A stretch of DNA of 11,432 nucleotides from Alphaproteobacteria bacterium (GCA_020441605.1 JAGRLX010000260.1:1-11432), one strand, 5' to 3'. Shown: positions 1 to 6,923, counted from the stretch's first letter. Notes: generated from the sequence alone by a model not told the origin. Translations and numbers: made by a program.

Positions 1-602
1 AGGATCACCATGCGGCCGCGCTGCATCATGAAGCCCGAGAACGAGCCGGTGTCGCCACCGATGATGATGTTGCCGCCTTTCTGGTCGATGCCGGTACGTG
101 CCCCGACCGAGCCCTTGCAGATGAGATCGCCGCCGCGCAGAGCCGCGCCGAACTGCGAGCCGGCGTTCTTCTCGATGACGATGGTGCCAGCCAGCATGTT
201 TTCACCGCAGGCCCAGCCGACCCGGCCCCGGATCCGAATATTGGGGCCGTCGGTGAGGCCGCAGGCGAAATAACCGCAGGACCCTTCGATATAGAGGTTC
301 AGACGGTTGAGGATGCCCACCGCGATCGAATGCCTGGAACCAGGATTCTTGAGGACGATGGTGCCCACGCCATGGCGGATCAGCTCGCGGAGCTGGAGGT
401 TGATCTGCCTGGAGTCGAGGTTCTCGCAATCGATCTCCGCCCGCTTGTTGAAGTCCACGTCCGGCGCATCGGGATAGCCGAAGCCGACGTTTTCCTCGCT
501 CACATCGAAGAACCGTTGCTGGGTGCGCCCGAGCAGGCCCTCGGTGTGCATGCCCATCTCGTGACTGAGATGATCGGTCTTCGCTTTCGTTACGCCCGCC
601 AT
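1..602 (-). CDS. glxC: GlxC-like GXGXG glutamate synthase subunit (partial, C-terminus off window)
   Basis: The gene starts at the ATG at 602-600 and stays open to the left edge, giving 200 visible residues. From about residue 75 the protein becomes a run of glycine-rich, beta-helix-like turns with G-x-x-G-x-G spacing, for example GSCGYFACG, GRVGWACGE, GAALRGGDL and GGNIIIGGDTGSFSG. This is the C-terminal GXGXG domain of glutamate synthase, which exists as a separate protein in GlxC and in N-methylglutamate synthase subunit MgsB. In that complex it bridges the amidotransferase and FMN subunits and is not itself catalytic. The start overlaps the 3' end of the amidotransferase gene by 13 nt and has a strong GAGGAGG Shine-Dalgarno (616-610) inside that gene, so the two are probably translationally coupled. 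An FMN-binding GlxD/MgsC subunit would be expected next, outside the window. The family is secure; whether it is GlxC or MgsB is not. Confidence 0.88.
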   Translation of the reverse strand, partial: MAGVTKAKTDHLSHEMGMHTEGLLGRTQQRFFDVSEENVGFGYPDAPDVDFNKRAEIDCENLDSRQINLQLRELIRHGVGTIVLKNPGSRHSIAVGILNRLNLYIEGSCGYFACGLTDGPNIRIRGRVGWACGENMLAGTIVIEKNAGSQFGAALRGGDLICKGSVGARTGIDQKGGNIIIGGDTGSFSGFMMQRGRMVI

Positions 603-1525
603 ACGCGAACCTCCTCATCGTAAGGGTCCCAGGTGTCAATCTCGTGGTGGATCACCGAACGGATCGCCACTTCTTCGGATGCCAGAGCGACCAGGTTGTC
701 GCTCTCGTAGAGAACCATCGGCTTGGCAGCCATGGTATCCTTGGCCATGCCGAGTGAATCCTTGGTCGATACCAGATAGGTGAACACCCCATCGATGTCC
801 TGGATCGACTGCTTGAGCGAGTCTTCCAGCGTGGCGCCGTGCTCGAGATTGTAGGCAGTGTAGACCGCCAGCAATTCCGAGTCGCAGTTCGACATGAACC
901 GGTGTCCCTTGCGTTCGAACTCGCGCCTCATCATCCAGTAATTGGTGATCTGCCCGTTATGGACGACGGCGATATCGTTGTAGGGATAGGCCCAGTAGGG
1001 ATGGGCCGAGCGGATGTCGACATCCGACTCCGTCGCCATGCGCGTATGGCCGATGCCGTGGGTGCCCTTGAACCGGCGCAGGTCATACTGATCGGCGACC
1101 CGCGAGGCATCGCCCAGATCCTTCACCAGCTCGAGGGCATTGCCCATCGACAGGATCTCGGTGCCATCGACGTCCTCCACGTAGTCGGCGAGCTTCTTCA
1201 TGTCGCCGTCATAGTGGATGCGATAGCGATAGGCGTATTCAGTCGCGTCCTCGCGATTGATCACCTGCACGCCGAGATTGGCGAGCCGCTCTTCGACCGT
1301 GGCCCGACGGCGCTTGACCTCGTCATGAATGTCGAAGCCCTTGGCCATGTCTTCCTGCTCGGCGACCTTGAAGCGCATCACATATTCGTTGCGCCCCGGG
1401 GTTCCGTAGATCGCGTAGCCGGTCGAGTCCGGCCCGCGGTGCTTCAGCGACTGCAACATCGCGGTCATTTCCTGACCGATGTTGCCGGCGCCGTCGCGAT
1501 GGATAAGTCCAGCGATCCCGCACAT
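590..1525 (-). CDS. glxB: Class II glutamine amidotransferase, GlxB/MgsA-like
   Basis: This 311-residue protein begins Met-Cys-Gly-Ile, placing the N-terminal nucleophile Cys2 of class II (Ntn) glutamine amidotransferases right after the initiator Met. Other family motifs are in order: HRGPDS (29-34), HTRMATES (160-167), HNGQITN (189-195) and SNCDSELL (212-219). The protein ends just after the amidotransferase domain, so it is a stand-alone glutaminase-type subunit like GlxB or N-methylglutamate synthase MgsA, not a full-length GltB. It would release the amine (ammonia, or the amine of a gamma-glutamylamide) from the glutamyl donor and pass it to the FMN subunit. The ATG at 1525 is preceded by GGAGAGGAG, which supports this start. 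It lies 105 bp downstream of the ligase gene and overlaps glxC by 13 nt. The donor amide is not known from sequence; the neighbouring ligase suggests a substituted gamma-glutamylamide. Confidence 0.92.
   Translation of the reverse strand: MCGIAGLIHRDGAGNIGQEMTAMLQSLKHRGPDSTGYAIYGTPGRNEYVMRFKVAEQEDMAKGFDIHDEVKRRRATVEERLANLGVQVINREDATEYAYRYRIHYDGDMKKLADYVEDVDGTEILSMGNALELVKDLGDASRVADQYDLRRFKGTHGIGHTRMATESDVDIRSAHPYWAYPYNDIAVVHNGQITNYWMMRREFERKGHRFMSNCDSELLAVYTAYNLEHGATLEDSLKQSIQDIDGVFTYLVSTKDSLGMAKDTMAAKPMVLYESDNLVALASEEVAIRSVIHHEIDTWDPYDEEVRVWRA
610..616 (-). promoter_or_regulatory. Ribosome binding site for glxC inside glxB
   Basis: The minus strand reads GAGGAGG here, 7 nt before the glxC ATG at 602, while still inside the last codons of glxB. 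It settles the glxC start and suggests that translation of the two subunits is coupled to keep their ratio fixed. Confidence 0.8.
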
Positions 1526-1630
1526 GTAAGTCCTGTTCTCCTCTCCAGAAGCGGCTGGCGAAAGATGTGTGGGGCAGGGGATGATCCGGCCCGCACGCGG
1601 TCTGCTCGCCCGCCGCCAATTGCCTTTCGG

Positions 1631-3103
1631 TTACGGCAAGCAGTTCAGATAGGTGTCGAGATCCCACTCGGTCGAGGTGTGCAGGAACCGCTCCCATTCA
1701 TCGCGCTTGTATTCGTCGTAGAGACGATGCATCTCGCCGGGCATCGCCGACTTGATGACCTCGTCCTTCTTCAGGGCCTCGAGCGCATCGCCGAGCGTCA
1801 TCGGCAGCTTCTTCACCTGCTTGCCCGCTTCCATGGCGGCATAGATGTTGCGCTCTTCCGGCTGACCCGGATCGATCTTGTTCTTGATGCCGTCGTCCGC
1901 CGCCTTGAGGATGGCGCCGGCCATGATGTAGGGGTTCACCATCGAGTCGACGGCGCGGTATTCGAACCGTCCCGGCGCCGACACGCGCAGGCCCGTGGTG
2001 CGGTTCTGGAAGCCCCAGTCGGCGAAGACCGGCGCCCAGAAACCCGTATCCCACAGCCGGCGGTAGGAGTTGACCGTCGAGCAGCCGATCGCGGTGAGGG
2101 CCGACAGATGGCTGACGATGCCGCCGATGGCATAGAGGCCGGTCTGGCCCGGCATGCGCGGGTCCTTGCCGTCTGGCATGAAGGTATTGGTGCCGCCGCG
2201 GCGGTACATGTAGTTTTCCTCGAAGCCCGGCAGGTTCTTGGCATCGTTGCCGAGCGCCTTGAACTCGTCCTTGCCGCCTTTCCACAGCGAGATGTTGTGG
2301 TGGCAGCCATTGGCCGAGACGCCCATGAACGGCTTGCACATGAAGCAAGCGATGATGTTGAACTCGCGGGCAACCTGCGCGCAGATCTGGCGGAAGGTGG
2401 TGAGCCGGTCGGCGGTGCGCAGCGCCTCGTCATAGTTGAAGTTGAGTTCGATCTGGCCCGGTGCGTCCTCATGGTCGCCCTGGATCATGTCGAGGCCCAT
2501 CTTGCGGCCATACTCGATAACCTTCATGTAGACGGGGCGCAGGCTTTCGAACTGGTCAATGTGATAGCAGTAGGGATTGGAGAAGCCGCCGTTCGGCTTG
2601 CCATTCTCGTCCTTCTTCAACCACATCATTTCCGGCTCGGTGCCATGGCGCATGCGCATGCCATGGTCCTTCTCGAACTGGTCGTGGATGCGGCGCAGGT
2701 TGCCGCGGCAATCGGCGGTGAGGAAGGCGCCCGGATCGTCGCGTTCTTCACGGTTGCGGAAAAGGGTGCAGAACATGCGTGCGACGCGCTTGTCCCACGG
2801 CAGCTGCATGAAGGTCTCGGGCTCCGGAACGCCGACCAGTTCGGCCGCTTCGGGACCGTAGCCGAGATATTCGCCGCGGCGGTTCATGAACAGGTTGACC
2901 GTCGACCCATAGACCAGCTGGAAACCGCCGTTGGCGATGTTCTCCCAGTGATCGGCCGGAATGCCCTTGCCCATGATGCGGCCGGTGACCGATACGAACT
3001 GCAGGTAGAGATATTCGATGCCAAGCGCATCGATCTTCTTGCGGACCTGTTTGATCAGGTCGTCGCGCCCTGGCGTCTTGATGAAATTCTCATAGTCGGT
3101 CAT
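1631..3103 (-). CDS. glnT: Glutamine synthetase family ligase, probable gamma-glutamylamide synthetase (GlnT/GmaS-like)
   Basis: A 490-residue glutamine-synthetase-fold enzyme, probably joining an amine to the gamma-carboxyl of glutamate using ATP. The ATG at 3103 is preferred over an in-frame upstream codon at 3160 because AAGGA lies about 8 nt before it and family homology begins there. By hand alignment to enterobacterial GlnA, the metal and nucleotide residues are kept: EPE (156-158), HEDAPGQIELN (211-221), NGCHHNISLW (265-274), NSYRRL (345-350), QNRTTGLRV (366-374) and RFEYR (379-383). Two ammonium-site residues appear replaced: DGSS Asp50 by Tyr65 (YGST) and flap Glu327 by Trp356 (GFWAPV). 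The second His of the HxH motif is Asn270. There is an extra stretch at about 278-320. It sits between an amine oxidase gene and split glutamate-synthase genes, as gamma-glutamylmethylamide synthetase does in N-methylglutamate clusters. The fold is certain. The amine substrate is unknown, and plain glutamine synthesis seems less likely. Confidence 0.88.
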   Translation of the reverse strand: MTDYENFIKTPGRDDLIKQVRKKIDALGIEYLYLQFVSVTGRIMGKGIPADHWENIANGGFQLVYGSTVNLFMNRRGEYLGYGPEAAELVGVPEPETFMQLPWDKRVARMFCTLFRNREERDDPGAFLTADCRGNLRRIHDQFEKDHGMRMRHGTEPEMMWLKKDENGKPNGGFSNPYCYHIDQFESLRPVYMKVIEYGRKMGLDMIQGDHEDAPGQIELNFNYDEALRTADRLTTFRQICAQVAREFNIIACFMCKPFMGVSANGCHHNISLWKGGKDEFKALGNDAKNLPGFEENYMYRRGGTNTFMPDGKDPRMPGQTGLYAIGGIVSHLSALTAIGCSTVNSYRRLWDTGFWAPVFADWGFQNRTTGLRVSAPGRFEYRAVDSMVNPYIMAGAILKAADDGIKNKIDPGQPEERNIYAAMEAGKQVKKLPMTLGDALEALKKDEVIKSAMPGEMHRLYDEYKRDEWERFLHTSTEWDLDTYLNCLP

Positions 3104-3129
3104 CGACGTTTCCTTCCCTATTGTTTGCC

Positions 3130-3143
3130 GGGGCTTCGGCCCC
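3130..3143 (-). other. Short intergenic hairpin between oxidoreductase and ligase genes
   Basis: GGGGC and GCCCC arms pair around a 4-nt loop in the 95-bp gap before the ligase gene. No T-run follows in the minus direction, so it is not a convincing terminator. It could mildly affect mRNA stability or translation of the ligase, or it could be chance in GC-rich DNA. Confidence 0.3.
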
Positions 3144-3198
3144 TTGATGTAAACGACCAATCCAAAACCCGCCGCCGGCAGGTGTCAATTCATGCCGG

Positions 3199-4545
3199 TC
3201 AGCTCCACGGGAACGGGCTGTTGGACACCGGATGCAGCTTGCCCTCGGCGTAGCGCGAGAAGCGGAACGGCTCGAGCAGTTTCGAGGTCTCGCCGCACAG
3301 TTCCTGGGCCACCAGCTTGCCCACGCCGATCATCTTGTAGCCATGGTTCGAGTCGGCGATGACGAAGACGTTCTCGCGGAATACGTCGAAAACCGGGAAA
3401 TTGTCGGGCGTGAAGCAGCCGAGGCCACCCGATTTTTCGTGATGCTTGTACTCTTTGATCTTGCCCTCGAAGCGCTTCTGGCAATGGGCCAGCATCGAAC
3501 ACCAGGTTTCGATGAACTCATCGCCAACGATGAAGTCGGGCGAGTCCGGGCCATAGGGGTCGATGGCGATGGTGTCGGGCTCGCCCTCGACCTTGTAGGG
3601 CGACGAGCCGCCCTGGATGCCCCCGAAGTTGAAGTCGGGCTTGTAATAGAGGCCCCAGAGCTGGTCGGTCAGCAACCGCCCGTCGACATCGGAATAGAGC
3701 GGCGCATCGGTGTCGACATGAATGACCGGCGGCATCTTGCCGTCGTTGGTCTTGTGCATGTTGGGATCGACGCCAAGCGTGCCTTCCTCGAGGCACCAGT
3801 ACTTCCACATGCGGATGCCGTCGTGAACCTTGCCGTCGCGGCCCTTGATCGAGACGGTGCGCGGCAGTTCCAGCATGTTCCAGATCGAGTTGACCCAGGG
3901 ACCCACACCAACAACCACGTAATCACACTTGATCGTGCCCTTGTTGGTCTTGATGCCGGTGACCGCCGCCGTGTTGTTGCCGAATTCGAAGCCCTGGACC
4001 TCGCAGCCGGTCATGATCCGCACGCCTTCGGCCTCGGCCTTGGAGGCGAGGCCATAGATCGAAGCGGTATTGTTGGCGTAGCCGCCCTTCTTCTCGTGCA
4101 GGACCGAGGTGATGTTCTTGGCCTGCCAGTCCGAGAACAGGCCTTCCATGTATTTCTGCGAGTCGGCCGCGCCCTCGACGAAGACCGAGTCATAGCCGAT
4201 CTTCTTCTGCTGCTCGTAGATCGAGCCAACCTGCTCGTGCATGACTTCGGGGCTGATCTGCATGTAGCCTACCGGATGGTAGGAATAGGCCTTGGGATCG
4301 CTCTCCCAGACCTCGACGCATTGCGCCATAAGCTCGCGCATGGCGGGCTGGTAATAGTTGTTGCGCACCACGCCGCAGGCGATGCCGGACGCCCCCGCCG
4401 CGATGGCGGTCTTGTCGACAACGAGAATGTCCTTGCCGCTGCCGCGGCCGGTTTCCTTGAGTTTCAGTGCGAGATGGTAAGCTGTCGAAAGACCGTGAAT
4501 GCCTGCGCCGATAATGGCGTATTTGACACCTGACGGAACTGCCAT
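3199..4545 (-). CDS. FAD-dependent oxidoreductase, DAO family, sarcosine oxidase beta / MgdA-like
   Basis: A 448-residue flavoprotein of the D-amino-acid-oxidase fold. The N-terminal dinucleotide-binding loop GAGIHG spans residues 13-18, followed by a Rossmann helix and an acidic strand end (VVDK). The C-terminal FAD/substrate region has TPDNFPVFDVF and then the glycine-rich HGYKMIGVGK. The family oxidises secondary or tertiary amines such as sarcosine, dimethylglycine or N-methylglutamate to an imine that hydrolyses to amine plus aldehyde. The ATG at 4545 is chosen because AAGGGA lies upstream and the GxGxxG then falls at the usual distance; an in-frame ATG at 4587 has no Shine-Dalgarno. There is no signal peptide, so it is cytoplasmic. 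It is first in the minus-strand unit, ahead of the ligase and split glutamate synthase. No sarcosine-oxidase alpha, gamma or delta subunits are visible. The fold is clear. An N-alkylglutamate or an N-methylated aminophosphonate are both possible substrates. Confidence 0.85.
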   Translation of the reverse strand: MAVPSGVKYAIIGAGIHGLSTAYHLALKLKETGRGSGKDILVVDKTAIAAGASGIACGVVRNNYYQPAMRELMAQCVEVWESDPKAYSYHPVGYMQISPEVMHEQVGSIYEQQKKIGYDSVFVEGAADSQKYMEGLFSDWQAKNITSVLHEKKGGYANNTASIYGLASKAEAEGVRIMTGCEVQGFEFGNNTAAVTGIKTNKGTIKCDYVVVGVGPWVNSIWNMLELPRTVSIKGRDGKVHDGIRMWKYWCLEEGTLGVDPNMHKTNDGKMPPVIHVDTDAPLYSDVDGRLLTDQLWGLYYKPDFNFGGIQGGSSPYKVEGEPDTIAIDPYGPDSPDFIVGDEFIETWCSMLAHCQKRFEGKIKEYKHHEKSGGLGCFTPDNFPVFDVFRENVFVIADSNHGYKMIGVGKLVAQELCGETSKLLEPFRFSRYAEGKLHPVSNSPFPWS

Positions 4546-4570
4546 GGGCCTTTTTCCCTTTGTTGATCCT

Positions 4571-4612
4571 GGTTCCGGACGATGCAAGACGATCGCGGCT
4601 TGACGCGGAACC
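4571..4612. repeat. 7-bp inverted repeat in the oxidoreductase 5' leader
   Basis: GGTTCCG (4571-4577) is repeated in inverse as CGGAACC (4606-4612), with 28 nt between. It lies just upstream of the minus-strand coding start and would be in its leader RNA. It could be an operator or a weak leader hairpin; chance cannot be excluded. Confidence 0.3.
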
Positions 4613-4653
4613 CGAAGAGGGCCTTATTGATCCACAAAAGCCGACCGATTGCA

Positions 4654-4696
4654 AACCAATTCTATCCAATTACAACCAATCATCATAAAATTGGTT
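4654..4696. promoter_or_regulatory. Candidate GntR operator: phased CCAAT repeats with inverted repeat
   Basis: CCAAT occurs at 4656, 4666 and 4676, exactly 10 bp apart, so all three face the same side of the helix. An inverted copy, ATTGG, lies at 4690-4694. The outer elements form a perfect 8-bp inverted repeat, AACCAATT (4654-4661) and AATTGGTT (4689-4696). GntR-family regulators bind short TGGT/ACCA-type half-sites next to their own genes, so this is the most likely binding region for the adjacent GntR protein and could control both directions. The pattern is seen directly; the regulator assignment is inferred. Confidence 0.6.
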
Positions 4697-4723
4697 ATGC
4701 GGGTCAGGCGAGAGGGGAGAGAC

Positions 4724-5443
4724 GTGCCAGATTTGTCTGAGGAATCCGAAGAGTTGCTGGGTGGGTCCAGCCGTTCCGCAAGTGTCATTTTGGCGCGGAT
4801 CCGGCAGGCCATCGAGACCGGCGTCTATGCCGACGGCGACCAGCTGCCCGCCGAGCGTCAGCTGGCCATAACCTTCGGCACGGCCCGCTCGACGATTCGC
4901 AAGGTGCTGGACCAGTTGGCAGACAAGAACCTGGTGGTGCGGCGGGTCGGAAGTGGTACTTTCGTGAATTACGCCGGACCGATCCATCAGGGCATGGAGG
5001 ACATTGCCGACCTGGTGAGTCCGCTCCAGCTCATCGAGACGCGGTTTGCCGTTGAGCCCTATATGACCCGGCTTGCCGCTCTTCACGCCACCGGTGCTGA
5101 CCTCGACAAGTTCGAGGACGTGCTGCGCCGCATCGAGGCGGCCGAGGACGACCAGACCCTTTTTACCCAGCTCGATTCAGAATTCCATCTCGAACTGGCG
5201 CGCTGTTCACGCAACCCGCTGATTGTGCGCATGTATCAGCAGGTCAACATGGTCCGTCTCCATGCCCAGTGGAACCGCATGAAGCGGCTCATCCTCTCCC
5301 ACGAGAAGATCGCCCTGTATAACGAGCAGCACCGGGCCATCTACGAGGCCATCCGGCACCGCGACGTGCAAGGCGCCGTCGACCTCGTCACCCGGCACCT
5401 GGAACAGGCGCGGCAAGATCTGATCGGCGCCGAAAGCGGGTAG
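4724..5443 (+). CDS. GntR-family transcriptional regulator, FadR/FCD subfamily
   Basis: A 239-residue regulator. Residues of about 17-82 form the GntR winged helix-turn-helix, with the typical GDQLPAERQLA segment, an RSTIRKVLDQL recognition helix and an RRVGSGTFV wing. Residues of about 100-230 form the all-helical FCD ligand-binding domain, with metal-site residues Asp151 and His155 (DSEFH), His203 (EQHRAI) and His225 (TRHLEQ). The GTG at 4724 is chosen because GAGGGGAG sits just before it. Alternative upstream starts (TTG 4649, ATG 4697) lack a Shine-Dalgarno and would place coding sequence over the operator-like repeats. FCD regulators usually sense small carboxylates and repress neighbouring catabolic genes. 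Here it lies between the amine-oxidation unit and the phosphonate unit and probably governs one or both. The effector is unknown. Confidence 0.9.
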   Translation: MPDLSEESEELLGGSSRSASVILARIRQAIETGVYADGDQLPAERQLAITFGTARSTIRKVLDQLADKNLVVRRVGSGTFVNYAGPIHQGMEDIADLVSPLQLIETRFAVEPYMTRLAALHATGADLDKFEDVLRRIEAAEDDQTLFTQLDSEFHLELARCSRNPLIVRMYQQVNMVRLHAQWNRMKRLILSHEKIALYNEQHRAIYEAIRHRDVQGAVDLVTRHLEQARQDLIGAESG

Positions 5444-5489
5444 CCCGGGCCAAGGAAGCGATTGTCAAACAGCCGGGATCGGAATTAGC

Positions 5490-6359
5490 ATGCCAGGCAT
5501 GATCACACTCACCCAGACCCATATCGACACCTTCGACCGCGACGGCTTCGTGGTGATCGACAATGTCCTGACCCCGGCCGAAATCGACGCCGCGCGCGCG
5601 CGCTTCGAGCCGATGTTCTCCGGCAGGTTCCAGACCGGGCTCTACCCCGACGAATGGAACTGGCGCCTGGGCCGCGACCGCGAAGACCTGACCCGCCAGA
5701 TCTGCAACGGCTGGAAAGCGGACCTGACCATTGCCTCGATCGTGCTTCGCGCCGACGTCGGAGAGGCCTGCGCGAGGTTGCGCCGCTGGCCGGGGGCCCG
5801 GCTCGGCCAGGATAATGTCATCTGGAAGCCGCCCGGCACCAAGCCCCTCGGCTTCCACCAGGATGACTCCTACAACGGCTGGATCGAACCCGGCGAAATG
5901 AACACGTGCTGGATTCCGCTCGACGACACCAAGGCCTATCAGGGCACCATCGAATATGTGCGTGGCTCGCACCTGTGGCCGCTGTCGCCGCCGATCAAGC
6001 AGTTCCATGCTCCCGATGATCCCTGCGCCGACCTCTATCCGGCGGCCGAACATGCCGGCGTCAAGGACATTGATTTCGTGCCGATCGAGATCCCGGCCGG
6101 GTCCTGCGTCATCCACCACGGCCGCACCTGGCATGGCTCACGTGACAACAAGGGCGACAAGCCGCGCCGCGCCGTCATCGCCCATTGCATTTCATCGGCG
6201 GCGAAATTCCATCCGACACAGATCAGCTATATCTACTCGCGCTACAAGCAGGTCGGATCGGTGGAGATGGACGAGAGCTACTTTCCAGTGACCTGGAGCG
6301 AGACCGGCTATCGCACACCCTGGCTGGACGACTATATCGCGGGCCGGAAAGCGGCCTGA
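5490..6359 (+). CDS. Phytanoyl-CoA dioxygenase (PhyH) family Fe(II)/2-oxoglutarate oxygenase, possible PhnY-type AEP hydroxylase
   Basis: A 289-residue oxygenase in the PhyH family. The 2-His-1-carboxylate iron site is visible as His123-x-Asp125 (GFHQDDS) with distal His215 (HHGRTWHGS). Arg226 or Arg227 (KPRRAV) is placed to hold 2-oxoglutarate. Length and layout fit bacterial PhyH enzymes, with an N-terminal DRDGFVVIDNVLTPAEI segment as in ectoine hydroxylase and PhnY. PhnY, which hydroxylates 2-AEP at C1, belongs to this family. The product (R)-1-hydroxy-2-AEP is the substrate of PbfA, whose likely gene lies five genes downstream, so the context favours an aminophosphonate hydroxylase. It starts 46 nt after gntR and ends 23 nt before osmC. 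The Shine-Dalgarno is weak, and a second ATG nine bases in (5499) is possible. Family is confident; substrate is inferred. Confidence 0.85.
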   Translation: MPGMITLTQTHIDTFDRDGFVVIDNVLTPAEIDAARARFEPMFSGRFQTGLYPDEWNWRLGRDREDLTRQICNGWKADLTIASIVLRADVGEACARLRRWPGARLGQDNVIWKPPGTKPLGFHQDDSYNGWIEPGEMNTCWIPLDDTKAYQGTIEYVRGSHLWPLSPPIKQFHAPDDPCADLYPAAEHAGVKDIDFVPIEIPAGSCVIHHGRTWHGSRDNKGDKPRRAVIAHCISSAAKFHPTQISYIYSRYKQVGSVEMDESYFPVTWSETGYRTPWLDDYIAGRKAA

Positions 6360-6382
6360 ACCGAAATCCTTGGGAGATTGAC

Positions 6383-6829
6383 ATGAAAGCACGGGTCAAG
6401 TGGCTCGACGGCAGGGCCTTTGTCGGTGAATCCGGCAGCGGGCATGCGGTGGTGATGGACGGTGCCCCCGAAAGCGGTGGCCGCAACATCGGGATCAGGC
6501 CGATGGAGATGCTGCTGATCGGGCTTGGCGGATGTACCGCCTTCGATATCGTCATGATCCTCGAGAAGGGCCGTGAGAAGGTCACGGGCATCGACATCGA
6601 GCTGGAGGCCGACCGCGCGACCGAAAGCCCCAAGGTCTTCACCAATGTCAAGCTGATCTACAAGCTGCGCGGCCATAAATTGAAGCCGGCGGCCGTCGAG
6701 CGCGCCATAAACCTCTCCGCCGAAAAATATTGCTCGGCCTCCGCCATCATCGGCAAGACCGCCAGGATCGAACACGCCTGGACCATCGAAGAGGAGGGGG
6801 CAGACGCCGAGCAGGCGGTCGGCGCTTGA
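6383..6829 (+). CDS. OsmC/Ohr-family protein
   Basis: A 148-residue OsmC-like protein with the two family cysteines, Cys51 (GLGGCTAFD) and Cys117 (EKYCSAS). The first begins the central helix after the beta-rich half. OsmC/Ohr proteins reduce organic hydroperoxides through this cysteine pair. Members of this YhfA-like type are less well studied, and some may be redox or metabolite-handling proteins. The ATG at 6383 follows TGGGAGA by a short spacer, and the N-terminus MKARVKWLDG is typical of the family. It is probably cotranscribed with the dioxygenase 23 nt upstream. It may protect against peroxides made by the nearby oxidase or uncoupled oxygenase, but this is inference; I know of no defined OsmC role in phosphonate breakdown. 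Confidence 0.87.
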   Translation: MKARVKWLDGRAFVGESGSGHAVVMDGAPESGGRNIGIRPMEMLLIGLGGCTAFDIVMILEKGREKVTGIDIELEADRATESPKVFTNVKLIYKLRGHKLKPAAVERAINLSAEKYCSASAIIGKTARIEHAWTIEEEGADAEQAVGA

Positions 6830-6861
6830 CTTTGCTGCCGGGATATCCGCAATCTTCGAAG

Positions 6862-6879
6862 CTGTAATAAAGCCGTCAC
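6862..6879 (+). promoter_or_regulatory. Candidate Pho box (PhoB site) upstream of the phosphonate importer
   Basis: CTGTAAT-AAAG-CCGTCAC matches the PhoB layout of two 7-bp direct repeats of CTGTCAT with a 4-bp AT-rich spacer, in the direction of the importer. The first repeat differs from consensus at one base and the second at two, one of which (final C) I recall as common in alphaproteobacterial Pho boxes. It lies 44 bp before the binding-protein ATG, the distance expected when the box replaces the -35 element. It suggests activation of the importer under phosphate limitation. Confidence 0.6.
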
Positions 6880-6884
6880 AAAAG

Positions 6885-6901
6885 CATCGTGAAAAACGAT
6901 G
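6885..6901. repeat. 6-bp inverted repeat in the importer leader
   Basis: CATCGT (6885-6890) and ACGATG (6896-6901) flank GAAAA, between the Pho box and the Shine-Dalgarno of the binding-protein gene. The position is near the expected -10 or transcription start, so it could be an operator for a second regulator or a small leader hairpin. Confidence 0.4.
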
Positions 6902-6923
6902 GCGCAACACAGGGAGTAGAAAC

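Larger units (their letters stand above)
4546..4723. promoter_or_regulatory. Divergent promoter region between the two operons
   Basis: This gap separates the start of the minus-strand oxidoreductase gene from the GTG start of the plus-strand gntR. Its right half (about 4620-4700) is clearly AT-rich against GC-rich surroundings and must hold promoters for both directions. I could not assign -35/-10 pairs with confidence. It also contains the CCAAT repeat cluster and an outlying inverted repeat, listed separately. Confidence 0.65.

Noticed and set aside
3157..3161. Single CCAAT copies in the gaps before glnT (3157) and glxB (1616) as extra GntR sites
   Set aside because: A lone 5-mer is too short; CCAAT also occurs repeatedly inside coding sequence in this window.
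839..3253. An 804-codon open frame on the plus strand across glxB and glnT
   Set aside because: It is antisense to two genes with full family motifs, has no recognisable domain, and is rich in Arg, Ala, Val and His as expected from the complementary frame of GC-rich coding DNA.
3232..4533. A 433-codon plus-strand open frame opposite the FAD oxidoreductase
   Set aside because: It is an antisense shadow with no motifs and no ribosome binding site; the minus-strand flavoprotein explains the region.
4649..4723. Upstream TTG or ATG starts (4649, 4697) for gntR
   Set aside because: Neither has a Shine-Dalgarno and the added N-terminus is not GntR-like; GTG 4724 follows a strong purine-rich site and leaves the operator-like repeats non-coding.
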